Numbered from the stretch's first letter, positions 1-13,490 are shown. The stretch is 64,000 nt of DNA from Aquila chrysaetos chrysaetos (GCF_900496995.4 NC_044027.1:17710743-17774742), one strand, 5' to 3'. Notes: generated by a model from the letters alone, not told the origin. A program made the numbers and translations.

Positions 1-666
1 CTAAACAGCTCAGGGATATTGGCATTAATTTTACCACACTAAAACATAAAGGACTTTAATCTTTTCTGTCATACTACTGTAACAAAAGATTGGTAGGTGT
101 GGGTGGCACATTCCAGATCTGCTCTGAATAAATATTGGGTGAAGAAAATAAATTTTGTTCGTGAGGAGTATATTTCAAGTTTACTATTAAAGTGGCCAGG
201 TCATGTCTATCCTCCAGCCTGGAATTCACCGTCCCAGAAACGCAGTACTGTCAATTGGATGTTAATCTGTATTAGATCCTACATCTGTTCCTTGTCAGCA
301 TGTATACTTCTCCTGAATTAAAGTTTAGCCTTGACCTCTTGAAGCAGTGCCCATGCTGAGGAGGTCTGGCCATCCTGTGTCTGCTTAGTGTGTTTGGTGC
401 AGGTAAGTGACCTCTGCAAAGGCTTGCAGGGCTCTCCTGGTATCTTCTCTACATCATGATTCACACCACTACCTAAAACTCCCTGACTAAAGTCTTGTGC
501 AAAAGGCTTTAGCTGAGTGCTGCCCAACCTTGGCTGTGAGATGCTGACATGGCAAACCTGCTCTACATTTCAGTTCTGGACAAAGACTTTACCCATTAAT
601 TGTCTGGCAGGTGCTGGCTGAGGGAGCCGATGTTACTGTTAACACCACAGAAAGAATGGGTGGATT

Positions 667-691
667 AAAAAAAAAAAAAAAAAAAAAAAAA
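667..691. repeat. A25 homopolymer
   Basis: An uninterrupted run of 25 A followed by A-rich sequence. It could be the remnant of a retroposed tail, but no recognisable element lies beside it. Confidence 0.9.
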
Positions 692-1574
692 GCCAACAAA
701 AAAACCACAAGGGAAAAATGGGAAACCTGAGCTGGTACCTATGAAATTCTTGTGAACTGATTGTGTTCCCAGTGCCAAGGGAAAGCTCCTCTGACCTCTG
801 CAAGCCGCATACCTCCAGCGCTAACACAAAGGACCTGACAAACTCTTTCAAACACCAGCCTGAACTTGAAGGGAATTGCTTTTGCTGAACAGCGATTATA
901 ATTCCTGCTGTATATCCAGATTTTGACAAGTAAATCTCATATTTTAAACACAGGATTAAAAAATTTTATTACTACAGTGGGGATTAAGTAGTAAAGCCTC
1001 AGAATGTAAGTCTGCAAAGTAGGAAACACAGGAAAATAAAGTGAAATCTATTGTTCAAAATAACTCAGGCTTAACCCTTTGTCACCTAGTGCAGACCCAG
1101 ATTACAATCGGTACAGCCCTGTAATAATTATCCCTGGGTCTCTTGTAACATTTCACAGGACAAGTAGGGGATATGGAATTTCTTCCTGTTGTTTTCCAAA
1201 TCCCTCCATTTCCAGACTTGGCTACACCATCATGCTCAGAAATAAGTGGCATTGAATAGCATCCGAATGAGAAACTCAAGCCAGCCAGTCTCATTTGCTG
1301 CACTGACTTGTCTGATTATGAAGTGGTTCATTTCCGTTCCTTCTTGTTTGTTTTTAGAGGAAAGTATCTTTAAAAGCTCCATTGTAAGAGTGCAGGAAAT
1401 ACAATAACTCATCAGCTGACAAGTTTTCAAGCCTCTGAACTGAGCTACAGGATGAAACACTGACCTCACCAGAGCCAGCAGGTGTCTGGCCCTTGTTTTC
1501 AGTGAGCCTGGGATTTTACCCAAAATGCCTAATTTTGAACCTGCTTCCCAGAAGGGTGATCTTGGGAATGAAGC

Positions 1575-1700
1575 AGAGGACAGGGAGCTAGAAAGTTTGG
1601 GTTCTGTTTCCTAGCTGTCCACTACCTCAAAACCTCCCTTTTCTAAAATGATGGATAATAATATTTCTGTACTTGCCAGGTGAAAGTTTAATTCATCTGT
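1575..1700 (+). mobile_element. MIR-like SINE relic
   Basis: The order of short matches resembles the right half of MIR elements: TTTCCTAGCTGT, then ACCTC, then TAAAATGATGGATAATAATA, then a CTTGCCAGGTGAAAG ending. It is heavily diverged and the boundaries are approximate. Confidence 0.45.
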
Positions 1701-2499
1701 GGCTAGTAGGTGATTTGAAATCCTTGGCTGAACACTCTTATGGAAATGGAAATAATAATTCTTCCAGGATGATTTGAATGCACAAATTTAGAGGCTGCCA
1801 CCTCACATCTCCAACTTCAGAAAGTGAACTCACAAAATGCACTGTTGTCACTCCGCTCAAATTTCCCCCCAAATATTCCCATCCAGAACAATGAAACACT
1901 GTCTAAGAGAACAGTGAACTTTACCACAGGGAAAGCTGTAGCTGAAATAGGTACCAATTGTAACCATCTAATGGAAAAAAACATTCCATTTCTGGGTGAA
2001 TAAAGATACTGCTTGATGCTTACTATGTCTTCTCTTTCCCTGAGTTCACACATTTGATAAACTGGTTTTTCCCCAGAAATACTGGATATCAGCAGCTTCT
2101 GGGCTCGGGACTGCTGTAGAATTTAGAACTTGATGTTGTGGTATATTATGCAAAACTCTATCAAACAAACAGCTCCTGCTGTTCCTAGGATTCAGCTATT
2201 TTCTACCAATATTGCTTTTCTGAACAACTAATGAACACCTAATATCCAATTAGCTGCTCCTTCAGATACAGCTTAGGAATCTAATAAAATCACAGGCACA
2301 ATCCTAAATGTTATGAACCTGGAATCTTTACTCTTGGCTCTTCTGGACAGTGAGAATTCTGACAAGTTTTTTCTGACTTTCCAAATGAACATTTCCATGT
2401 CCCCAGCAAGGCCATATGAGCTTTTGACTTGTTTTTAGGATTAACAGTGAGAAATGGTTGATAAATGTAAGCCTTCAGAGATTCCCCTGCTTTGCTAAG

Positions 2500-2780
2500 G
2501 GAGGTAAATCTATCTAATCGTAGGTTAATTACCAGCTATTTTCATGCTACCAGAACATTCTTAAGCAAATCAATGTCTAATAAATGATTTGCGTGTGTCC
2601 AATAATTAAAACCCTAATGCTCAGCGCTCACCAACTTTTACCATGCTGAAACTGTCAGAAGATGTTATTTCATTCTAGCGGTTTCAGCAGCGCAATCCTT
2701 TTATATAACCCACTGATTCTTGCATAAGGAAATAAAATTATTGAACATATAATTATTTAAACCCTCTCCGTGCTAAAGAG
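2500..2780. promoter_or_regulatory. AT-rich block with homeodomain-type motifs, candidate conserved element
   Basis: Several ATTA/TAAT cores, such as GGTTAATTACC near 2523 and CAATAATTAAAACC near 2600, are mixed with mid-complexity sequence rather than simple repeat. This style is typical of vertebrate conserved non-coding elements, but conservation cannot be tested here. Confidence 0.25.
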
Positions 2781-5243
2781 TTATAAGTCGTTGGCATAAC
2801 AAATGAATACAGAGCCACTTTGCTTACTGGCACTACCAGCTACACTCCCATTTCTCTAGACAAAGAACACAGATTTGGCTATGCTGAATATAAAAAGCAA
2901 GCTTCAGGTAGGACTAGAGGTCATTCGGGGGCCAGAGAAATTTTAAGTTTTTCTCTCATGTAATTTTAGCCTTCTTTTGATATAGTTCTTAATTAACTAG
3001 TAAACTTGTCTTTTCATTTACAATTAAATGTATCGACGGTGCATTCTGACTTGGCGTGTAATCTACTATTTTCCCTTTGGTGCAATCAATACAGAGATGC
3101 CACAAAGCTACAGGTGACATTAAAAAACTTTTCTTTATCCCACATAATTAATTGCCTCTCTATCTCCATTCCATTATATAACCAGTATAACAAAATAGCC
3201 CAGAAGGCTGCCTTAGAGGGAAGGTGGGCCTAATTTTTCAGTACTACTGGGCATCCTTGGTTGAAGCAGAGCTGAAGACAAATTCTGCAATTTGGAAAAA
3301 CAAAGCTTATTGCTTTGTATTTGAGATGGGCTTTTAAGAGGAACACACAAAAATCTGGGAAGCCATCATGTCACCTTACAATTTTTGTGCTAGCGAAATG
3401 TCCCTTCACTGCTTCAAAATAAATGCAAAGCATGTGGCTGGTGGCTAGTACTCTGGGCAGTTTCAAATCCAGGACACGCAGCAAAGGAGAAAGCAATAAC
3501 AACAGTTCAGTCCCAAAGTTGGTGAGCAGCCCAGCTTTACAAGTCAGGCATGCAGCAGGGAGATGTAAATTAAACTGGCTGCCCTCAATCAGAGCCTTAC
3601 CGCTGCCTCATTTCTGTGTGTTCCGCAAAGCCCAATTGCCCCACAGGAAGGGCTGCCTTGCAGTGTCAGAGCCCACTGCGGGGGGGATGCCTGCTGCAGG
3701 CTGTGTAGTTAGTTTCAGAGCCTCGGTTACTCAGAGGAGCTCTGCAATGACAGAATGTACGCACATGGTTGTGGGAATGCAGGATCTGCTCTGCTCGATC
3801 AGACTATCATAAAGTCTGGGGTCCTGCATTTGTTTTGGAGGCCGAAGCTTGTTGCAGAATTTCTGCCAAATTCACAGGCGTGAGATGGGGCTGGGGTGAG
3901 TGGGAAAAGAAGGTGTGAAGCTTAAGGTAATTCTTCAAGATAAAGGATTTAGCTTTGTTTGCAATTTATTTTACTAGACTTAGCAGCTGTGGTTGTAACC
4001 TAGAGACTGAAATCCAGAGGTGGTTCTGGATGCTGTTGCCGAAGCCCAGGTTAGTTGGAATTGAAAAGCTATTGGAAAAAACTCAAATTCAGACATCCTT
4101 TATGTTTAGGGAATGACTGGGTCGTGCTCACTGTGGGGGTACAGCCCCACAGTTACACAGCCCTTTAGAAAATTCATACACATGAGATGGGACTGAGTTA
4201 AGTTGTTCAACAGGTTGACTTCATACTGCTTCTCTTGTCAACTCTTCAAGTCCTTGCTGATAAATAATAGATAAATACTGGAGGATAATGTTGCTCCGCT
4301 GCCGTGAATTGCACAGAGCTTTTATAATCTCTCAATGCAGACTATGTAGTGGGGCTATTACTTGGGTAAAAGCTCTGGGATTTGGCACAACAGCAGGAAA
4401 GAACAAAAGATGACAGAAAAGGCAAATGGAGGTTATAGTTTTTGTTAATTAACTTCCTTCTTGGCCTTTACTTTCACTACTACCAGCAATCCAATTCCCT
4501 GCTTTGTCCATAAAGCCCTGTAGTCACAGGTAACTGAGCCTTGGGGGGGGGTTATGTTACATTTAAGATAAACATAAAGTGGCAGGTAAGCCGGGGGTAA
4601 TGAGTTTGGAACCATTCCCTGAGCAGCTGGGCAAGGGAAACTCCGCCACTAAGTCTGGTGGGGTAAGATTATTCAGCAGTAACGAAGGCAGCACAAAAAA
4701 TGGGGCTTGCTGAAGAGCTGGGCCATGGAGTGTGGAGAGCGGAGGGACAGGCGGCACAGGAGGCTGATAGAGAGCAGGAGGGCTTGGGACCCGATGGGGC
4801 AGGTGGATGTGGTGTGGAAATGGAGGGTCCAGGCCTGGGGGCTTTCTCTTCGCTGGGGCAGACCTGGGAGCGTGGCATGGTCCCTGCTATCACCATGCCA
4901 GGAATCGGCGTGCTGAAGGCCAGTCCCCAGCCGTGGTGGCTGGCGGGGTGTGACAATGGGGGGCAGGCAGGCTGCCTGCAACTCTGTCCCCTGCTCCCAG
5001 TTCCCACAAAAATCCCTCAGAAAGCGCCCGGGCATCGCAGCAGGTTGTCCCTCCGCACCATCCCTCCTGAGGCAGAGGTTCTGCGCTCCAGGCGATGGGC
5101 CTGGGGGGGGGGGCGGGCAGGAATAAAAGGGAGAAAGAAACGTGTGATGAGGAAGGGCGCAGCCGCCGCCGCCGCCTCCCTCAGCGGGGTCCGCCGCCCG
5201 CGCTGAGGGGGAAGCCGGCAGCCCCGCGCTGAGGGGACGCGCC

Positions 5244-5277
5244 TTAACGGTTTTAACGGTTTTAACGGTTCCAACGG
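5244..5277 (+). repeat. Four MYB-type motifs in a 9-bp array
   Basis: TTAACGGTT is repeated exactly three times (5244-5252, 5253-5261, 5262-5270) and is followed by CCAACGG (5271-5277). Each unit carries YAACGG, the MYB family recognition core, all on one strand. The array sits in the CpG island. It may be a functional MYB cluster or a chance minisatellite. Confidence 0.75.
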
Positions 5278-5310
5278 CCGCCCCGCGCGCCCGCCGTCCC
5301 GCAGGCTCTG

Positions 5311-5324
5311 CTGCCCCCTGTCGG
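5311..5324 (-). promoter_or_regulatory. CTCF-like site
   Basis: The minus strand reads CCGACAGGGGGCAG, which fits the CTCF core CCASYAGRKGGCRS at 12 of 14 positions and is followed by CAG. It lies in the CpG island 34 bases after the MYB array. Candidate only. Confidence 0.4.
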
Positions 5325-5429
5325 CCCGCGCGCGGCCGCGGCGCCTCAGCCCGGGCGGCGGGGCGAGGCCAGGCCAGGCCTCATCGATCGGGCCGTATAT
5401 TACGCCGGCATGCTCGCTGCCGGGGCCAA

Positions 5430-5660
5430 ACCTCGGGGTTTTAGAACAGGTTCACCAAATTGTCAATTAAGTGCAAATCAATCCTTAGCCATTTATCACT
5501 GTGTTAATCCGTCCACGCAGTCCGAGGCGAAAAATCGATCGGTTCCTGTCACCGGGGACCAATCGAGGAGAGCTGGAAGACCAACATCTGCTGTATCAGG
5601 GCAACAGCTGAAATTTATAATCTCGGAGAAAAATTGCTGCTTGCCAAGAGGCCCATTAGG
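5430..5660. promoter_or_regulatory. AT-rich block inside the CpG island, candidate conserved enhancer
   Basis: The block contains CAATTAAGTG (homeodomain/NKX type), GTTAATCC (bicoid type), GCAAATCAATCC and ATCGAT in complex, non-repetitive sequence flanked by CpG-rich DNA. This mix is typical of developmental enhancers. No coding potential is evident. Confidence 0.35.
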
Positions 5661-5990
5661 AAGTTGGGGAAGTTGAGCGTGTGCTGGGGGGAAGGGGCTG
5701 TGACAAAGAGCCTGCGCAGGGAGCCACGGCGCAGGAGGGGTCCTGTCAGGCCCGCGAGGAGATTTCGGCCTGAGGAGCCGCTGATTTATCGAGGAGAGAT
5801 AGATGGAGACTACTGTTAATTCGGAGATCAATGCGTTAATACATGTGGCTTTGAGGTTTCCGGGGGCATTGTCAGGGCTGGCGCAGGTATCCTGCGGGTG
5901 CGGCGCAGCGAGGGGCTCCTCAGGGCCCCGCCGTGTGGCTCCGGTCCGGGGAAGGGGGGCAACAAAGAGATCTCTGGATCTGCTGCTGTG

Positions 5991-8900
5991 CGCTGGCAGG
6001 CGTTTGCATCCCCAGAATGAATCCCTCTCAATAACATCCCCCGTCCTCAAATGTGTTTGTAATGACTGAGGTAGTATTTGCATAAAGTGTGTAGGTAATC
6101 TTTCTCGAACCGGGGTAACGGTGGTCAGGGTCGTTCAGCAACACACACGATTTATGGATGGTGCTCAAGAGCACAGGATGGGGTCAATGCAGCTCTAGTA
6201 TGGCTTTGGCCACTCGCTCTCCCACGCATAGAGACACAGAGTGTGGGGAAGCTTTCCCAGTCTGCTGCGGACCGGGAAACACCCAGAAAAGAAGGGCTGG
6301 AGGAAGCAGGTAACTGCAGTGGCAACTGCACTGACTCAGTGTGCACTGAACAGTGTCACCTGGGTTGGGGTCTGGACTGCTGCTGGCCTACAAGGGGTTC
6401 ATCTGGGGCCTTCTGGGCTCTCTTCATGGTGGAATGACTTCTGTCCAATCGGACCAGCTCATTGCCATCTCTGCCACAAGTTTTGCCTGAAAAGTCTGTG
6501 CAGTAACCTCCTGCTGACAGGTAGGAGACCTGGCCATGACTGCAGCAGCCAGCATGCCTTTGCCACGTGCCACTTTAGCGTACTGCAGAAACTCGCGACG
6601 ATTGCATTTAATAGGAACATCTCAAGGGCTCTCTGGAGCCAGCTGCTTTTAGCACAGAGCAATATTAGGAGCATCATGGTTAGTTTTTAAAATGCCCACA
6701 TAACAAACTCAGGTTTTTTGAGGGGAAATAAAACATGTCAATTATTCTTACGTGGAGCTACCAGGATTGCTAGAAAGGGTGTGAAAATGCCCTCCCTGGA
6801 AGCTTGCCAAAGGTCAACATAGGCAGAGCCGCTTCTGGAAGAGTTCACAAAGAGAAGTGACTGTATTGGGGAGCTCATTTCTTGAGCTTCCTTTAGGGTC
6901 TTACTGAATGCAAAGCTTGAAATCATAAGCACAAGCCAAGAGCTGGGGAATTAAATTGGTGAAGTGATTATTAGCTTAAAGAAGTGAACACACAGTTATT
7001 TCCTGTGAAAAGAATGGCCATGTGCTGGACAATGGGCTGTGACTCCAGAGATGCAGGGCCCTGGGCTGACTCTGCCACAGGATGTTGGGGCTTGATTTCT
7101 CATTTGACAACTGCAGTTGAAACCGCTTCCTCTGGCTGCTTTTGGGGGCTCACATCACTTCTCACTAGGAGTGTAGAGCAGCTAGCGTAACTGTGCTCTC
7201 ATATCAGCTGGGGTTCCCTTGGTACAACACTGAGAATAGAGAGAAACTCAGCTCATAAAGGGAAATTGAACCAGACAAGAAAAAGGGTAGTCAGAACCCT
7301 TGTGGTTTTTATTCCCTTAGTCTGAGTGAAAAATCTACCCTTTTTTGTTTGTAGCTGCATATGAAGGTCAGGAAGTTTGGTTCAAGACTCAGATAAACAA
7401 TTACAAAACAAAATTTTGTTTTAAAATTTTATATCGGCAATTTTCACAGCTGTAATCACACTGTGTTTCAATATGAACCTAATTGAAAACTGTGTCTTAG
7501 TTTGTTCCTTGCCAGAATCATAATTGGTTAGGCGCAGTTTTCTTGTAGAAAGGAAATCTATGTCCAATCAGGATTTGTATTTTTTGGCAATGCCAGCAAT
7601 CTGGCTATAGATAAAAAAACCAGCTGCTGAATGTTTTATTGAACTGTTTAGAAACTGCTATATTTCAACTAAAGAAAAAGGTACTTGCTAGCTTCTCCTG
7701 CCACTCAGATGCTCTTTATCCATAATGCTGTGTACTTCTTGGGGTTAATGGGAGGAAGGGAGAGTCATGTGTGGATCTTCTCACCTCCAGCAACTTTCAT
7801 TGGAATGAAAAAAAAAAAAAATTGAAAAGAAATCAACCCCTGTTGAGGGGTGTGTGTATTACATTTTTTCTTGTTAAATCTGGTAAAATATCGCTCAGAA
7901 TCAGGTTGGTTGGTCTTGGTTCCCAGATTAAGGAATTAAAGATCGACTAAACTCTTCTCAAGTATTTAAGAAATGAACCATCTGTATAAGAATCTAGGAC
8001 AGATTACACTTAACCTTATTCTGAAGCAAGAGATTAAGATGAGAACAGCTACTGTAATTAAGATGCTGCAGATGCTGTTCACTAAATATTCAGCAAAGGA
8101 GATCTTAGACCCTTGTACTCTAAGAGACTGAAAAATAATACAGGATCTCTTCTAAAAGAGCCTCAATATTTTCTGGAAACTGTCTCACTCCAGTAATTCT
8201 TAACTGAACCTGTTACATTTTCTCAGGCAGTGCTGTGCTAGTGATTCACTGCTGGGCTCACTTCCCATGGGCTGTGGCGATACTTGCCACTGAAGTCTTT
8301 AAAACAAGGCCAGGTGCCTGTCAGAAGGTAGTTCTCTTGCTGAACCACTGCAAGAGCTTCTGGAAAAGGGCTTTCATCATTTTGTAGGAGGTCAGAGGTA
8401 ATGGGCCAGCTTTACAGCTTATTTTGGGATTCCCAGCTACAACAGATCATTCTCTCACCCTTTTTTAGAAAAAATTTACAATTTATAATGAGGGCTATGA
8501 CTCAGACAGGAGTGAGGAGCCCTTGAAATTAAGATGGGAAAAGGGTTGGGGTTTTTTTGTTTTGTTTTGTTTTCAGGTTTTAAAGGTTAATGCAACAAAA
8601 GGGTTGTCCTGAAACCTTTCTTGAAAGTAACTAATCAAGTGACAGTATGAAATCTTGTATGCCGTGTGTAGAAACTGTCTATCTTGTATTTTGCTGGACA
8701 GAAGGACTCCTTGCTGATGCCTGCAAGAAGTCCAGGGTCCTCCTAACTGCAGAGAGCTACATGAAACATCTCAGGCTGGGAATACATGGATATTGCTGAT
8801 TCAGGGAATTTTCATGGATGCACATGAAAGTAATTTTCTATGTGACCTTTGTATCTGGTAGCTAAGGAAAGATTTTTGGCTACTATGACTCTTGGGCATA

Positions 8901-10640
8901 AGGTGAAATAACAGACCATCAATCTAACTGGCCTTGAGAAAACCACAAGCAGTAATCTGGTTCCCATTGGGAAGCCCAGGCCTGGAAGTGGGCAGAGTAT
9001 TTTTAAGCGCTTGTCTGTGAATCGTGTCATAATGCATCAGTCTGATGCTTAACAAAGTGTTTATTATACAGCAAGCTTCCAAATTGTACTAGTAAGACAG
9101 AACTACATTCCTAGCAGTCTTCCAGCAACTTGGGCTCCCAAATGAGGCAGGAAGTAGAAATAAAACCAAGATGTTTTTTAAACTTGTTTAGAAGCATTGG
9201 TGCAGAGATCTAACTATAAGTAGTAAGAATTTTCTTTCACTTCCCAAGTGGGAGGTTTTCATTAAAAAAGAGAAAAGACACTGAAGTGTTCCCTGAAGGA
9301 ACTGAAGTTATTTATCATCCTGTGAGTGAAATTTAGAGACATCCATTGCACACTAGTGAAATCAACCTGGGAGAATGACCACAGGCTCGTGTTCAGGTGA
9401 AATTGTCTGGGATGCTCACATTTATCAAGTGAAGTTATCTAGTTAAGTATCACTTTTCTTGCTAGCAGGAGAGCCTTTTCTCACTAATAGACTTGGTCTA
9501 CTTGAATATTGTCAGGGAGCAAATATTTTCCTAATCCTTCCCCAGTTCAACAGCAACCATTGCCCTTTAGGCCAAACCAGCTTCCTGAAAGAGAGATGGT
9601 CCCTTCCCTCAGCTGCTTTCAGAAGCGCCTGCTGCGATATGTTGTGTTTGTGCAGTGCTTTTCATGCATTGCTAGTTCTAGAAATGCTGGTCACTGGTAA
9701 AAACACAGGTGCCTCTCGAATGAGGCAGAGTACCTGCTATATTGGCACACAGCACCGGGAAATAATTCTCCCTGTTGCCTTTATGCCAAACATAGAGCTT
9801 TTGCAGTCTTGCCTGTGCTTCATGGGCATTTGCCCAGCCAGGCCTTGGTCCACGCTGCACCAGGCAGACCTGCATTCTTATGCTTTATTATTCCAAAAGC
9901 CTCACCTGAAAGGAGGGGGGAAGATCTTCAGAATATTATCTGTGCTTAATAGAAAGCAACATATTTGAAAGTGCTCCAGAAATGAGTTGTGCATTATTTA
10001 AAAAGGGAAGAGTATTACTGCCTTCCTTGGATCTCACTCTTCTTGCCTATCAGGTTTTTTTTTTTTTCTGGGATGGCAGGGAGTTGCTTAAAATGAAAAA
10101 TTGATCACAGTGAACAGCTGAAAACTGGTTTGCATAAGTCACAGTTATTATTCAGATATTACAATGCAAGGCAGTGAGAACCATGAATACTCGCATGGAA
10201 GCATTTAAATATAAAAGCTTAGTACTTCCAACCCCAAACAATCCCTGCAGCCTGCCAACAAACGAGAATCTTACTGGAATACACATAAATCATCTTGTTT
10301 CTGACAAATCCTGAAGAAGCAGGGGGAGGGGGAACAGAATCCCTTGCTAATTCCCCCAAGCTGCTGTTTATTGAAATTAGGCAGCAAGGATAAACTATAG
10401 CTGGATCAATAATTATCTGTCTAATATAATCAAGTGCCTCCTATGAGAGTCTGCCATTAAGCACAACTTCCTGCCAAACCCTTGGACAATGTTTCATGCA
10501 ATGAACTATCAGGCGATTCAAATGATAGGAATGCAAACTAAGATGTGTCTTGCTGGATCGCTGCATTTCTGGAGAGGGGAGCTCCCTTAAGCTGTTGACC
10601 ACTTGCTTTGTGCTGCTTCTGCAGCTATTACTTATTGTTT
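5991..10640. other. Intergenic, no gene recognised
   Basis: Only short random-looking frames are present. Simple sequence includes an A-tract near 7808-7821, a (TTTTG)n run near 8557-8573 and a T-tract near 10056. AT-rich complex stretches at 10080-10240 and 10370-10440 could be conserved elements, but nothing more specific can be supported. Confidence 0.6.
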
Positions 10641-10647
10641 GCATGAT

Positions 10648-10725
10648 GACAGCATGGTGCTAGGTGCAGTACAAACATATAGGAAGAGACAGGCAAAGTC
10701 TGATGAACTCATAGGCTGCTAATCA
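10648..10725 (+). mobile_element. Ancient amniote SINE-like relic
   Basis: The stretch with GGTGCTAGGTGCAGTACAAA followed by AAGAGACAGGCAAAGTC resembles the widespread old amniote repeat in which 'gctaggtgctgtacaaac' precedes 'aagacagtccct'. It is short and diverged. Confidence 0.45.
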
Positions 10726-13437
10726 CCTTGATCCTGCAACAGGCTTGCAGTTGGAGCAAGGCAGGAATGGACAATCCCTTCATATAACACAAAAGGCTCA
10801 TTTTTTTTAGTATGTTTTTTGCAATGCAACCCCTCTGTCCATTCCTGCTCAAAGTCCGTGATTCCCCTGGCACCAACTAGCTTGCATGCTTGCTTAGAGG
10901 GGTAGATTTGGGGGCCTGCATCTGTACCCATGAGTGACTGGGCGCTCTGATGGAGAGCAACTTTATCTGTAGAGATAAGGATAGAAACAGGGAGTGCAGC
11001 TGCAAATCCTGAAGCACAGCGCAGTTAACCAGCACTCCCATCAAAACAAATGAACTGTGAAATAGAAATAAGCAAGAAACATTTCCTATAGTGAGAAAAT
11101 GAAGGGCAGAATCCATTTTGCCATATTTTGCCCACGAAGCCCTGTCGCTTAAAACTATTGTATTTACTATTCAGATAATGGAGTTGCTAAGACTGCAGGA
11201 AAGCCTGTGATTACATAGCTGTACAGACAGAGCTAATTGAAACTCTCAGTGATGAGGATGAAAGCAGAAAAGTATTCTGCTAGCTTTTTCCTTCTGTAAA
11301 ATGCTTTTAATGCTCATCAAGAAGTTCCTTGCATTTTTCTGGTGTTTAGGCTTCCTACTTGAAGTTTCACATCTGAGAGTTATTTTGACAGACAACCCAG
11401 TTAAACTGTGAATTAGGCATTTACAAGCAACTTTCTTCTGTTTCCACAGTTCAGCTGCAGAATATTAAAGGCTTGTAGGTGTTACTGATAGTCATATATT
11501 GCAGCAATAATGTGTCCTACTGCTATGAACGTCACTGCAGAATTCATCAATTCCATGAAAAATAGTTCCACGTGCATGAGTGTGTAAGTTCACTGCAGTG
11601 CTTGTGCCTGGACTGTGCCGACGCTGCTGACGGCAATAGACATAGATCACTTCCTGACACTGCTGAACGTTTTCCAACATACATATGAAAATGTGTCTTT
11701 GAAATGGAATTCACAATTTTGGACCCTCCCCAACACCCCATAGGTACATATGTTCTTGGAGCAACTTAATGTTTGTTCTTATGATAGGCACAGCCTTATA
11801 TTTAGTATCTTCGTTTAAGAGAATCCTTCCTTCCTGCCTGTTCTCAGCTTGGATCAGTGTGGTGCAGGGACGGGTGCAATATCTCCAGAAGTTTTGGGTT
11901 AATATAGGGATTCTTATTTCTTTCGGAAATTTGTGTTTCTTATAAATGAAAAATCATTAAGTAATGAACATGAAATCAAAATAAATACACAGGCAAGTAT
12001 ACACTTGTTCAGTACACTGGTTGGTGTCATCTGCAGATGTAGCTGCTCACTAGATCCAGTCAGAATGAGGACTATGTAATTAAAAGCTTTTATGACTAAT
12101 ATCATAAGCTATGAATGATCTCTCCTGTTGAAGAAGGCCACTTCTAATGCAGACATCCTTTCTCCAGAGAGCTTGCGGTAGGCATTTAGACTTTACTAAA
12201 AGCAATAAGCTAATACATCTCTCTAACACGTCCTATTTGGTATTTGTGTTTCAGCTGGCAATACAAATCCGAGCAGGCACAACAACATTCAGATGCAAAG
12301 TCATTTTCTAGCTAGCTAGCAAAAGTCTTAATTAATTCTGTACAAAGCGGTTTATTAGACCTGCTTACTAAACCTCTTCCTACTAAGCAGAACCATGCTG
12401 CCTGCTGGGCAGAGACTCGGGGCTCTCTTCACAGCCCACAACTGTGTACATGCCTCTGGGCACCACTTCCCAGCCAGCCTTCTACTGGAGGCTGGTAGGC
12501 TAGGAAAAGCCCTTTGAGATCGACAAGGAAGGGTAGCCTTTTCTTCTGTGGAGGCTTGTATAGCCTTTTCTTTCCTTTCTGAGCAGATACTGAATAAACC
12601 AAATAGTCTGTGTCTTAGTGAAGCTGCAGGGGCTGGTTCGACCAAAAAGTACAGTCTTAGAAGGATTTCAGGAACAGTATTTATTTTAAAGGAGCACAAA
12701 TGGGTACCCTAGATACTGCTGGCAGGTGTAAGTTATGTTAGTTTATAGAAATATCCTATAGAAGCTCTGAGCTATAGGTATCTGAGTAGACTTGGCTCAA
12801 GTTTGCTCTAAAGAAAGAATTACTGCTAAATAAAACCTTGTATTCAGAAAAAGGCTCCTTAAAATCTGTCAAGAATGGACAACTTTGATACCTAAGCAGA
12901 TAAAATCAGCTACTAGCTTGCGAAATCTGGCTGCTCAGAAACTGCCTACCAAATGAGGAAGCATTTAAAATTCTGATGCTCTAGGGCTACTTTCTGATCT
13001 AATTTCACACTTAGGTGAATAAGTTGAGCTGTTTTGAATTTAGCCAAGTGTAATTTAGATCATCATTTGTGCCCCCTCCCCTTCTATATAGGTGTTGGGC
13101 AAAAGGTAAGATTGCCGCTGAGAGACAAATCTGTGAGGAGCAGGACAGCCACAACTGTGGCCAGAATGAATTCTTCTGGGGTGTGTGTGTGTCACCTGTG
13201 CTTTTGCAAGCTTTTCTTTAACATTTATCTTTAGTTAATAGAAGCTCTAGCAATAAAGAGCTAATCAACTTTTGATAGGTATCTATAATTAAAAAGAAAG
13301 GAAAATGCTCTTTATTCTAGAGGGAGAAAAACAAACTTGGGTGTCTCCAATGAAACAGCAATTTGGCTGTATAGTTACCATGGAAGTAGCCTCAAAACTG
13401 TTTGTAGTACTTAGACCTGGTGATTTGTGGTTCTGCT
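10726..13437. other. Intergenic, nothing specific seen
   Basis: AT-rich unique sequence with frames under 115 codons and no recognised domain. GCTAGCTAGC near 12311 is a chance-level palindrome. Confidence 0.55.
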
Positions 13438-13490
13438 GTTCTGAGAGCTCTTACACTCAAAGTGCTTTACACAGCCAGAGGTCAATTCTG
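13438..13490. mobile_element. Possible ancient SINE fragment
   Basis: CACTCAAAGTGCTTTACACA followed by CAGAGGTCA resembles the 'ctcaaagcgctttacaaaggaggtca' segment of old amniote SINE-like repeats. Very short, low confidence. Confidence 0.3.

Larger units (their letters stand above)
1..5029. other. Intergenic, AT-rich, no gene recognised
   Basis: Frames are short and unlike any family I know. The region holds an A25 tract, one MIR-like relic and an AT-rich, homeodomain-motif-rich block at about 2500-2780. If human gene order applies, this is sequence downstream of LHX3. The G-rich open frames at 4700-5200 show no domain. Confidence 0.6.
5030..5990. promoter_or_regulatory. Orphan CpG island
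   Basis: Dense CpG, especially 5150-5400 and 5680-5960, interrupted by an AT-richer block at 5430-5660. A CCAAT lies near 5560. No coding exon is recognised, and a transcript from here would be a non-coding RNA or an alternative first exon. It is unmatched by any gene I can name and may be an enhancer-type or lncRNA island. Confidence 0.6.

Noticed and set aside
4700..5206. A 168-codon + frame before the CpG island
   Set aside because: Glycine- and tryptophan-rich composition typical of random G-rich DNA, and no recognised domain.
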